NCBI GenBank assembly: GCA_035551935.1
Contig: DASZMJ010000076.1
Coordinates: forward strand, 1-31,257
DNA from: DASZMJ01 sp035551935
GTDB lineage: Bacteria > Planctomycetota > Planctomycetia > Isosphaerales > Isosphaeraceae
Direction: 5' to 3'
DNA length: 31,257 nt
Below, piece after piece: positions 9,180-15,699 of the stretch. Below the pieces are notes generated by a model. It was given only the letters and a program-made list of their open reading frames with translations, searched no databases and had not been told where the DNA came from. Every line of letters starts with the position of its first letter. The stretch's first letter is position 1. Position numbers and translations under genes: made by a program.

Positions 9180-9278
9180 GCTCCTCCGTAGCAGGCACGC
9201 TCCGCGTGCCGTCCGCTCATCACCAAGCCTCTTGTGTTATGGCGGACGGCACGCGGAGCGTGCCTGCTACGGAGGAGC
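9180..9278. repeat. REP-like palindromic repeat, 37-bp perfect arms
   Basis: Arms 9180-9216 and 9242-9278 are perfect inverted copies (37 of 37), separated by a 25-base loop. Each arm contains its own small hairpin (GGCACGCTCCGCGTGCC). It carries no ORF and no transposase and lies between the helicase stop and the metallophosphoesterase start. Likely a dispersed REP/MITE-like element that may also stop or stabilise helicase transcripts; there is no T-run, so it is not a canonical terminator. Confidence 0.85.
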
Positions 9279-9319
9279 GGTCCGGGGTGGGGTATCATTC
9301 CACCGGGTGGTAAAATGGA

Positions 9320-10129
9320 ATGGGAATGGCCCGATCGACTCCCGGAGCCCCGCGACGCATGCCCGAGCCCGACGCCGACGCCGAGCCGGCCTTTGATTGC
9401 CTGGTCATCAGCGACCTGCACCTCGGCAGCGACGTCTGCCAGGCCAGGCTCCTGGAGGAGTTCCTGGAGTGGGCCGCGCGGAATACGCGCGAGCTGGTCA
9501 TCAACGGCGACATCTTCGACGACCTGAACTTCAAGCGGCTGAACAAGCGGCACTTCGCCTGCCTGAAGGTCATCCGCCGCAACTCCGACCGCGACGACTT
9601 CCGACTCGTCTGGGCCCGCGGCAACCACGACGGCCCGGCCGACACCGTCGGCCACATCGTCGGCGTCGAGGTGCTGGACGAGTATGTCTTCGACAACGGC
9701 CAGGCACGCCTGCTGATCCTCCACGGCGACCAGTTCGACCACTTCATCACCCGCTACCGCGCCCTGACCGACCTGGCCTGCGGCGCGTTCTACTACATCC
9801 AGAAGTGGGCCCCGCACAACACCGCGCGCGCCATCCGTCGGATCTCGAAGCGCTGGCAGCGCAACAGCCAGCTCGTCCGCCACCGCGCCATCGAGTACGC
9901 CCGGAGCAAGGGCTTCCGACTCGTCACCTGCGGCCACACCCACCTGTCCGAGACCGCCGAGGAGTCCGGCGTCCGCTACTTCAACACCGGCACCTGGACC
10001 GAACACCCCCCGTGTCCCTACCTCGCCGTCAAGGGTGCCGACGTCCGGCTCCTCACCTGGCCCCCCGCGCCCGAAGCGCCCGTCCCCGCCGAATCCGAGG
10101 CCCCCGCCGAGGCCGCCCCGCCGCACTGA
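9320..10129 (+). CDS. metallophosphoesterase, LpxH-like
   Basis: Up to 269 residues, calcineurin-like metallophosphoesterase resembling the UDP-2,3-diacylglucosamine hydrolase (LpxH) group, which acts in lipid A synthesis at the inner membrane. All metal motifs are visible: SDLHLGSD (31-38), NGDIFDD (62-68), GNHD (101-104), HGDQFDHF (135-142) and CGHTH near residue 220. A segment between HGD and GHTH (AHNTARAIRRISKRWQR) could form a helical lipid-contact region as in LpxH. The C-terminal 20 residues are Ala/Pro/Glu-rich. ATG codons at 9320, 9326 and 9359 are all possible starts; homology begins after the last. LpxH activity itself is inferred, and planctomycetes carry several paralogues of this type. 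Confidence 0.88.
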   Translation: MGMARSTPGAPRRMPEPDADAEPAFDCLVISDLHLGSDVCQARLLEEFLEWAARNTRELVINGDIFDDLNFKRLNKRHFACLKVIRRNSDRDDFRLVWARGNHDGPADTVGHIVGVEVLDEYVFDNGQARLLILHGDQFDHFITRYRALTDLACGAFYYIQKWAPHNTARAIRRISKRWQRNSQLVRHRAIEYARSKGFRLVTCGHTHLSETAEESGVRYFNTGTWTEHPPCPYLAVKGADVRLLTWPPAPEAPVPAESEAPAEAAPPH

Positions 10130-10219
10130 CGCGACGCGCAGCAGACGCCAGGGCCGGCCGGGTGGCCGGAGGTAGCCCACTTGGCCGCGGCCAACCGGCG
10201 TCGGTTCCGGGCAACGGGC

Positions 10220-11850
10220 TCAGTAAAGGACGCGACTGGCGACCGCGGTGTTGAGCCGGAGGGCACTGCGGCGGTTGCGGATGAGGGCGTCGCGATACTG
10301 GCGGATCACCTCGTTGTAGTCGCGCCGCGCGTTCTCGAGGCTCACGCGCGACTGCTCGGACTGCTCGAACTGGGTCGTCATATCCTGGAGCAGATGGCGT
10401 GCCCTGGGGAGCGTCTCCCGCTCGAGCCGACGGGCCACGGCCTGCGTGGTGGAATAATCGAGCCAGGTGGCCCGGACCTCGGCGACGACCTGCTGCTCGA
10501 GGCCCGAGAGTTCGACCTGCGACTGCGTGATGTCCCCCCGCGCCCGGGCGATGTTCCCCTGGTTGCGGTTCAGCAGCGGCAGGCTCACGAGGAAGCCGGC
10601 GCTCCAGCTCGTCGCCCCCTGCTGGTGCTCGGGTGCGAAGTTCACGTAGTTGTAGGGCCCATAGAACAGGAAGACGTCCTCGAAGGCCTCGGCGCGCGCC
10701 AGCTTGAGGTTGGCCGAGGCGCGAAGGACGCCGAGCCGGTAGGCGGCCAGGTCGGGGCGGGCGCAGAGCGCGAACCGGACGAGCGAATCGACGGGCGGGG
10801 CGGCGGGCCGAGCTTGCGGATCGTCCCCCGGACGTCGAGACCGTCGGCGCGATCGGCCGGGATGGCCAGCAGGGTGGCCAGCGCCCGGCGGGCCTGCAAC
10901 AGCGACGACTCGGCCTGCACCAGGCCCGCCTCCGCCGTCTCGCGCTGGATCGAGACGCTGTCGACGTCGGAGTGGGGCACCACGCCGTTCCTCCAGAGCG
11001 CCTCGGTCGAGCGCCCCAGCGCGACGAGCCCCGCGATCGTCGCGCGCTGGGCGCGGACGGCCTCGCGCGCCTCGAGGACGTCGACGTACGCCGTGTAGAG
11101 CCGGTCGATGCCCAGCCGGACCGCGTTCTGATACGAGGCCTCGATCACCCGATGGGTCGCCTCGGCGACGAGGACCCGGTTCTTCCGCTTGCCGTTGACG
11201 TCGATCGGCTGGACGAGCGTGATCCCGTAGTTGACCTGGCCGGGACGCCGGGTCGAGTAGCTGCCGTACGGGACGTTGTCGGCGCTGGCGAAGAGGATCG
11301 GGTTGGCGCGGAGGCCCGCCGAGAGGACGTCGGCGCGGGCCTGCGGGATCTCCTGGTACTTGGTCCGCAGGTCGTAGTTGCAGCGCACGAGCCGCTCGAT
11401 GGCCTGGTCGATCGTCAGGCCGTCGGTCGGGCCCTCGTCGATCCCCTCGGGAAGCTCCAGGGTCCCGTAGATCGGGGCCGGCTGCCGCATCGCCGGCGCG
11501 GCGACGGGGGTGATCGGCAGGAAGGTCAACCGCGACGTCACCGGCCGCGACGCGGCGCTCAGGACGCCCTGTGGGGCGGGCGACCTCGGGAAGGCCAGCG
11601 AGCCCGGGTCGCCCGGACGCTCCAGGAACCGCGCCCCCCCACCCGGGTCGAACCGGAACGGGACCGCCCCGGCCCCGGGGATCACCCCGAGCTGCGTCTC
11701 CGTCCGCGCCTTCTCATTCGCGCGCTGGCCCTTCGACAGGATGATCACGTCGTCGGCCAGCATCGCCTGCGCAGTCGCCCGGCGCTCGGCGGGCCATGCC
11801 GCCACGCCGACCATCAGGGCGACGACGCCGAGCAACGGCCGACGTGGCAT
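10220..11850 (-). pseudogene. TolC-family outer membrane efflux protein, frameshifted
   Basis: Reads as one outer membrane factor (TolC/CusC family) of about 543 residues interrupted by a single frameshift. The N-terminal part starts at 11850 (MPRRPLLGVV, a signal peptide, with GAGGAGGGGG upstream) and runs through DGLTIDQAIERLV and GLRANPIL, typical TolC helices. The frame then turns to nonsense after GTIRKLG and stops at 10642. One base off, the proper continuation (VDSLVRFALCARPDLAAYRL, then FYGPYNYVNFAPEHQQG) runs to the stop at 10220. The break lies within the G/C-run sequence at 10791-10812 and equals loss of one base. It may be a true mutation or an assembly error. No membrane-fusion or RND partner gene is adjacent. 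Confidence 0.85.
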
Positions 11851-12174
11851 CGCGACCCCCTCCTCGGGTCGGCGGTCGAGGACGATCCGGCCCCCTCCGG
11901 AGGCCCGCCCCGTCGCCCTCGATTCCATTCATCGGCGTCGTGGGCGTCCGGAATCGAACCCGAGTTGCCGCGGCCCGGCGGCCGCGAGGGCGCGCCACCG
12001 CCGAATCCGAGGCCGCCGCGCCGCGCTGACGCCGATCGGCCCTCGCCTGTCGGCTCCGCCCCCAACCTGAAGAATCCTTTCGAGGTCCGAACGGGCTGGG
12101 GACAGGCCCCGAGTCTTCGAGGTGCCTGTCCCCAGCCCGTTCGGACCTCTTATCAAGAACTTCCCGCTTTTTTC
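11851..12174. other. intergenic region with repeat
   Basis: 324 bases between the TolC-family start and the insertion sequence. It contains the TolC Shine-Dalgarno, a tRNA-like T-arm remnant (11947-11963) and the palindromic repeat at 12082-12149. I see no convincing gene. Confidence 0.6.
12082..12149. repeat. palindromic repeat, 26-bp perfect arms
   Basis: Arms 12082-12107 and 12124-12149 are perfect inverted copies (26 of 26) around a 16-base loop; each arm contains ACGGGCTGGGGACAGGC or its complement. Unrelated in sequence to the repeat at 9180-9278. It lies 25 bases outside the insertion sequence end and could be a separate small mobile repeat or a strong RNA hairpin. Confidence 0.8.
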
Positions 12175-12244
12175 CTGACCGTCCCGGAGTTTGGGGCGGG
12201 GCGATTCCGTAGGGGCGTGGAGAGGTGGCGGTGAGATCGGGGAA

Positions 12245-12299
12245 GGGCCAAGAATCACCTTTGGTGAAACCCGCACAACGCGGAGGTGACTCTTGGCCC
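12245..12299 (+). promoter_or_regulatory. hairpin sequestering transposase start
   Basis: Arms 12245-12260 and 12284-12299 pair at 15 of 16 positions around a 23-base loop. The 3' arm contains most of the Shine-Dalgarno (GGAGGTGA, 12282-12289) and the TTG start at 12293, so the folded RNA would hide both. Comparable fold-back inhibition of read-through transcripts is known for IS10 and IS50. Confidence 0.6.
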
Positions 12300-13501
12300 G
12301 ATCCTGTTCTACCATCTGCCTGCCCGTCGACAAAGGCGCCTACCGAGATATCGTCGACGACCCGCGGCGGTTCCGCGACTGGCTCGACGGGGCCTTCCGC
12401 GACCGCCCGGAGCTCTTCCCCCGGGCCTTCGCCGACGGCTATCGCCTCAAGGACGACCGCATCTCCGCCAAGCTGGGCGTCCGCCTGCGCCGCGTCCGGT
12501 GCAAGTCCGGCGGCGCCTTCTCCGTCCGGCCCTGCTTCGTCCTGCCCTACATGGTCGGCTACGCCGACGAGGCCCGCCACCCGTTGTTCCTGCGCGCCTT
12601 CGGCGTGCCGTTCCGGGCCCCGGCCCGGGTCTTCGGCCGGGGCGTCATGTATTGGTATCGCTTGGAGGTCGGCCTGGGTCGCAACAGCGTCGTGGGGACC
12701 GCCGTCCGGCGGGCCGAGACGCCCGAGCACCTGCTGGCCGACGAGCACCATCAGCCGCGCGACGGGGTCAAGGACTATGTCGCCACCACCGTGGCCGAGG
12801 GCTGCTGCCTGGGGGCCGCCCTCGCCCGGACGGCCGGCGCCGAGGACCTGCAAGCGGCCTACGGGGTCTTCGCGCGTGAGGCCCGGGACGTCCGGTCCGA
12901 CTACCGGCCCCGGACGGTGAGCGTCGACGGCCGGGCCTCGACGCACCAGGCGTGGCTGGCGCCGCTCCCGTTGGTGGCGCTGCTCCGCTGCTTCCTGCAC
13001 GGCTGGCTGAACATCCGGAGCCGAGGCAAGCTGAGCGAGTCGTTCCAGGAGTTGTCGAGGAAGGTCTGGGAGTCGTACCGCGCGCCGACCCGCCGGGGTT
13101 TCGCGCAGCGGCTGCGGCGGCTGCGGGAGTGGGCCCGAGGGCGGCCGATGTCGGCGTGGCTGCGGGAGCAGGTCGAGAAGCTGTGCGGCCGGTCGAAGGA
13201 GTATGCCGAGGCCTACTCGCACCCCGGCGGCCACCGGACGAGCGACATGCTGGACCGCGTGATGCGCGCGATGAACCGGTACTTCGACGACGGCCAGCAC
13301 CTGCACGGCGGCGCCGAGGCGTGCGACCGGCATTGCCGGGCGTGGGCGCCGCTCTACGACTTCCGGCCGTGGAACCCGGCGACGGCGCGGGCCAACGACG
13401 GCTGGCGAAGCCCGGCGGAGCGGCTCAACGAGCACCGCTACCATGACGACTGGCTCCAGAACTTGCTGATCTCCGCATCCCTGGGCGGATTCCGCCGATG
13501 A
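12293..13501 (+). CDS. transposase, DDE-like, unassigned IS family
   Basis: 402 residues filling an element bounded by 24-base terminal repeats, which makes it the transposase. The TTG start is supported by GGAGGTGA at the correct distance. Candidate catalytic aspartates are in LLADEHH (Asp150) and VSVDG (Asp212), the latter followed by LRCFLHGWLNIR, the usual Cys-Phe-Leu-His strand-helix of DDE/MULE-like transposases; the glutamate is uncertain (around SRSKEYAEAY... near 300). The C-terminus (HDDWLQNLLISASLGG) resembles planctomycete and cyanobacterial transposases I recall but cannot name to family. Its TGA overlaps the ATG of the next frame as ATGA (13498-13501). It appears intact. Confidence 0.8.
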   Translation: MARSCSTICLPVDKGAYRDIVDDPRRFRDWLDGAFRDRPELFPRAFADGYRLKDDRISAKLGVRLRRVRCKSGGAFSVRPCFVLPYMVGYADEARHPLFLRAFGVPFRAPARVFGRGVMYWYRLEVGLGRNSVVGTAVRRAETPEHLLADEHHQPRDGVKDYVATTVAEGCCLGAALARTAGAEDLQAAYGVFAREARDVRSDYRPRTVSVDGRASTHQAWLAPLPLVALLRCFLHGWLNIRSRGKLSESFQELSRKVWESYRAPTRRGFAQRLRRLREWARGRPMSAWLREQVEKLCGRSKEYAEAYSHPGGHRTSDMLDRVMRAMNRYFDDGQHLHGGAEACDRHCRAWAPLYDFRPWNPATARANDGWRSPAERLNEHRYHDDWLQNLLISASLGGFRR

Positions 13502-14505
13502 GCCGCCCCGCCCCAAACTCCGGGACGATCAGCTTCTTTCAAACCCCTAAGGCCCTGGTCCTGACGGGGCTCCGCAAGGGGGAGCTGGCGAGCCTGACCG
13601 TCGGCCAACTGCGGCTCGACGGCCCCATGCCCCGCGCCGAGCTCGACGCGGCCGACGAGAAGAACCGGGAGGGCAACGGCGTCCCCCTCCGCCCCGACCT
13701 GGCACACGACCTCAGGCAGTGGCTCGAAGAAAAGCTCGCCGCCCTCCACTCCGAGGCCCGACGACGGGGCGAGCCCATCCCGGCCCGGCTCCCGGCCGTC
13801 ACCCCCCTCTTCCGCGTCCCCGTGAAGCTGGTCAAGATCCTCGACCGCGACCTCGCCGCCGCCGGCATCTCCAAGCGTGACGAGCGGGGCCGCACCCTCG
13901 ACGTCCACGCCCTCCGCACGACCTTCGGCACCCTCCTGAGCAAGGGGGGCGTCCCGCTCCGCACGGCCCAGGCGGCGATGCGGCATTCCGACCCGAGCCT
14001 CACCGCCAACGTCTACACCGACCCCAAGCTTCTCGACGTCGCCGGCGCCCTCGACGCCCTGCCTCCCCTGCCCCTCGACTCGCCCCGATCGGAGCGGGCC
14101 CGTGCGAGCGGGACTGCGGCCGCCGTTGCACCGTCCGTTGCACTGAATCGCGGCAACGGGCGAGAAACGCCGACATCCGATGACAATACCTTAGTCATGA
14201 GCGCCCGAGTCGCCGAGCCCGGGGACCTCGCCGCAAGTGCCGAATTGACCAAAGGAAACAGCCCGCTGACAATCGCTGTCAACAGGCTCGGGGAGTTCCG
14301 GGGGCTGGAATCGAACCAGCGGCCTCCTGGTTCAGAGCCAGGCGTCACTACCAGCAGCAACTGCCCCGGATCGTTGTCCCGCCCTGGAGAGACACGGCGG
14401 CGGGCGAGGATGTTCGCCCGATTCCGGGCCAGGCGGGGTCGAGTCAGCGACGTGAGGGGTTTGGAAGCAGCCCTTTCAGGCGTTCGGCGAGCCGTCGCGA
14501 GGTGA
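13498..14505 (+). CDS. tyrosine recombinase, N-terminally truncated
   Basis: Catalytic domain of a phage-type tyrosine integrase without its N-terminal core-binding domain. Residues 1-10 or so are encoded by the insertion sequence end; recombinase homology starts near 13540. The active-site set is complete: Arg26 (LTGLRKGEL), His137 and Arg140 (VHALRTTFGTLL), His163 (MRHSDPSLTANVY) and Tyr173. True homology ends near 14060 (residue about 188). The remaining tail is low-complexity and then translates the antisense of tRNA-Gln (GLESNQRPPGSEPG), a familiar signature of integrases abutting a tRNA attachment site. The insertion sequence evidently removed or displaced the N-terminus. Without it, DNA binding and recombination are probably lost. 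Confidence 0.8.
   Translation: MSRPAPNSGTISFFQTPKALVLTGLRKGELASLTVGQLRLDGPMPRAELDAADEKNREGNGVPLRPDLAHDLRQWLEEKLAALHSEARRRGEPIPARLPAVTPLFRVPVKLVKILDRDLAAAGISKRDERGRTLDVHALRTTFGTLLSKGGVPLRTAQAAMRHSDPSLTANVYTDPKLLDVAGALDALPPLPLDSPRSERARASGTAAAVAPSVALNRGNGRETPTSDDNTLVMSARVAEPGDLAASAELTKGNSPLTIAVNRLGEFRGLESNQRPPGSEPGVTTSSNCPGSLSRPGETRRRARMFARFRARRGRVSDVRGLEAALSGVRRAVAR
14267..14281 (-). terminator. possible terminator of tRNA-Gln
   Basis: Inverted repeat TGACA-ATCGC-TGTCA lies 15 bases past the tRNA 3' end; on the minus strand it is followed by GCGGGCTGTTTCCTTT. The stem is short (5 bp) and the T-run broken, so this is tentative. It could equally be a recombinase arm site. Confidence 0.25.
14296..14370 (-). 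tRNA. tRNA-Gln (anticodon CTG)
   Basis: Cloverleaf folded by eye on the minus strand: acceptor TCCGGGG with CCCCGGA (7 of 7 pairs), a D-arm with GG in the loop (CTGCTGGTAG), anticodon stem CCTGG/CCAGG with loop CTCTGAA giving anticodon CTG, and T-arm GCTGG-TTCGATT-CCAGC (5 of 5 pairs). The discriminator is A and CCA is not encoded. It lies 73 bases downstream of the SGNH gene on the same strand; the facing recombinase frame reads into its 3' end, as expected for a tRNA used as an integration site. Confidence 0.95.
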
Positions 14506-15502
14506 TCGCGCGGCCTTGGTGCGAGAGGTGATCGAGGTCGTTGAAGTCGTCGTCCGGGACGGCGTCGCGGAGTTCGAGGATGGGGACCGGCCGCTCCCGG
14601 AACGGGCCGGTGTTCAGCGAGCGGATGCGGTCGAGGGCCACGGGGGGAGTGGCGTCGCGCTGGGGAGAGCGTTCCGGCATGAGGACGAGAACGACCTCGG
14701 CCCCGAGGTCGCGATGGCGGCGGATCAGCGCCTCGAGGGTCCGCATCCCGGCATCGGAGGGGCGGCCGTAGCTCTCGGGGGCGTACCAGCCGAGCTGGCG
14801 GTTGAACTCCAGTCGCCCCGCCAGCTCCGCGGGGGACAAGGGCTTCACGGCCGGATCCCCCCGGCGTTGGGCGAACGGGTCGGGCTCCGGCGCGAAGAAG
14901 TCCTCGGTGTGGTAGCCCAACCGCGTGAAGAGGGCACGACGGACCTCGTAGAGGGCCGGGCGGAGCATCAGGTTCAAGAGCGGGCGGTTCTCCCACGTCC
15001 AGACCCACGGCTTGATGCGGTTGCGGTTCCGCCGGTATTCGGCGGCGCGGAGCGCGCGCTCGGGGGTACCGAAGATCATGTAGGGGTTGATCGCGATGAC
15101 GACGACGTCGGGTCGGAGCCGGCTCTCCTCGAGGAGCCGGTCCATGTAGGCGATCCGGAAGACGCTGCCGCCGACCCCGCTCAGGTTCGCCCAGCGTCGC
15201 CCCCGATCGGATTCCATGAGGACTCGCGGGTCGATGCCGGCCAGGGCCGTCGACTGGCCCAGGACGACCCCGAGCCCCGGCCGCGCCGGCCCGACCGGCT
15301 CGCGGCCCTCGGCTCGCGTCAGCGCGGCGACCACGCGGCCGGCGCGCTCGACGACCCACCAGTCGGTGGGGCGCTCGCCGACCGTCAGGGCCCGGGCCAG
15401 GTCGCCGACGAGGGCCGTCGCGGCGCCGTCGACCGCGACGACGGCCGCGACCACCGTCGCGATCGCGATGAGGGCGCCGCGAGCCCGGGCGAGTTGAACC
15501 AT
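14444..15502 (-). CDS. membrane-anchored SGNH protein, DltD/AlgJ-like
   Basis: 352 residues with an N-terminal membrane helix (about 8-28) and an extracytoplasmic SGNH-hydrolase-like domain. The block I nucleophile motif is VVLGQSTALAGIDP (Ser84), followed by VVVIAINPYMIF; the C-terminal DxxH is DLDH (Asp322, His325) in NDLDHLSHQG. This layout matches DltD and AlgJ/AlgX-type partners of MBOAT acyltransferases, which act on acylated envelope polymers outside the membrane. The start at 15502 is set by the signal helix and a strong GGAGCCGGAGG. Last gene of the five-gene minus-strand operon, 20 bases after the microprotein. The asparagine and glycine of the SGNH set are not clearly placed, so the exact chemistry is open. 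Confidence 0.8.
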   Translation of the reverse strand: MVQLARARGALIAIATVVAAVVAVDGAATALVGDLARALTVGERPTDWWVVERAGRVVAALTRAEGREPVGPARPGLGVVLGQSTALAGIDPRVLMESDRGRRWANLSGVGGSVFRIAYMDRLLEESRLRPDVVVIAINPYMIFGTPERALRAAEYRRNRNRIKPWVWTWENRPLLNLMLRPALYEVRRALFTRLGYHTEDFFAPEPDPFAQRRGDPAVKPLSPAELAGRLEFNRQLGWYAPESYGRPSDAGMRTLEALIRRHRDLGAEVVLVLMPERSPQRDATPPVALDRIRSLNTGPFRERPVPILELRDAVPDDDFNDLDHLSHQGRAITSRRLAERLKGLLPNPSRR

Positions 15503-15522
15503 GACGGCCTCCGGCTCCCGGG

Positions 15523-15660
15523 TCAGAACGCCTGGTAGAAGAACATGAGCCCGGGTTCGCCGAGCCAGATGACCAGCAGGATCCGGACCGCGACCCACGC
15601 GGCCCGCAGCAGGAAGAGCGCCGGCGGGATCGCCTCTTCGTTCGGGTCGTTGCCGTCCAC
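15523..15660 (-). CDS. DltX-like membrane microprotein, 45 aa
   Basis: 45 residues read directly from the sequence. GTG start at 15660 with Shine-Dalgarno GGAGGTG 3-9 bases ahead; the GTG at 15666 is a less likely alternative. An acidic N-terminus (MDGNDPNEEAIPP) is followed by one transmembrane helix (about 14-34: ALFLLRAAWVAVRILLVIW), a short turn (LGEPG) and the C-terminus LMFFYQAF. Length, topology, position beside an MBOAT gene and the aromatic F-x-Y-x-x-F end match DltX, whose C-terminal tyrosine motif (for example FIYNEF) is needed for D-alanylation with DltB. It lies 39 bases after the MBOAT stop and 20 before the SGNH start. Homology to DltX is inferred from pattern only. Confidence 0.75.
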   Translation of the reverse strand: MDGNDPNEEAIPPALFLLRAAWVAVRILLVIWLGEPGLMFFYQAF

Positions 15661-15699
15661 GGCCACCTCCGATTGTCGGTCTCGAGGGTCCAGGTCGGA

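Larger units (their letters stand above)
12175..13532 (+). mobile_element. insertion sequence, about 1.36 kb
   Basis: Terminal inverted repeats are perfect over 24 bases (12180-12203 against 13504-13527, beginning CGTCCCGGAGTTTGGG). With one mismatch they extend to 29 (12175-12203 and 13504-13532). A single transposase gene fills the inside. The flanks, CTTTTTTC (12167-12174) and CTTCTTTC (13533-13540), match 7 of 8 and may be a diverged 8-bp target duplication. The right end abuts the recombinase catalytic domain. IS family not assigned. Confidence 0.85.

Noticed and set aside
11900..12020. Complete tRNA gene on the minus strand
   Set aside because: Only the T-arm and part of the acceptor resemble a tRNA; no D-arm, anticodon arm or pairing 5' acceptor could be folded.
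14061..14505. C-terminal tail of the integrase as a functional domain
   Set aside because: It is low-complexity and then antisense tRNA sequence; a read-through tail is the simpler explanation.
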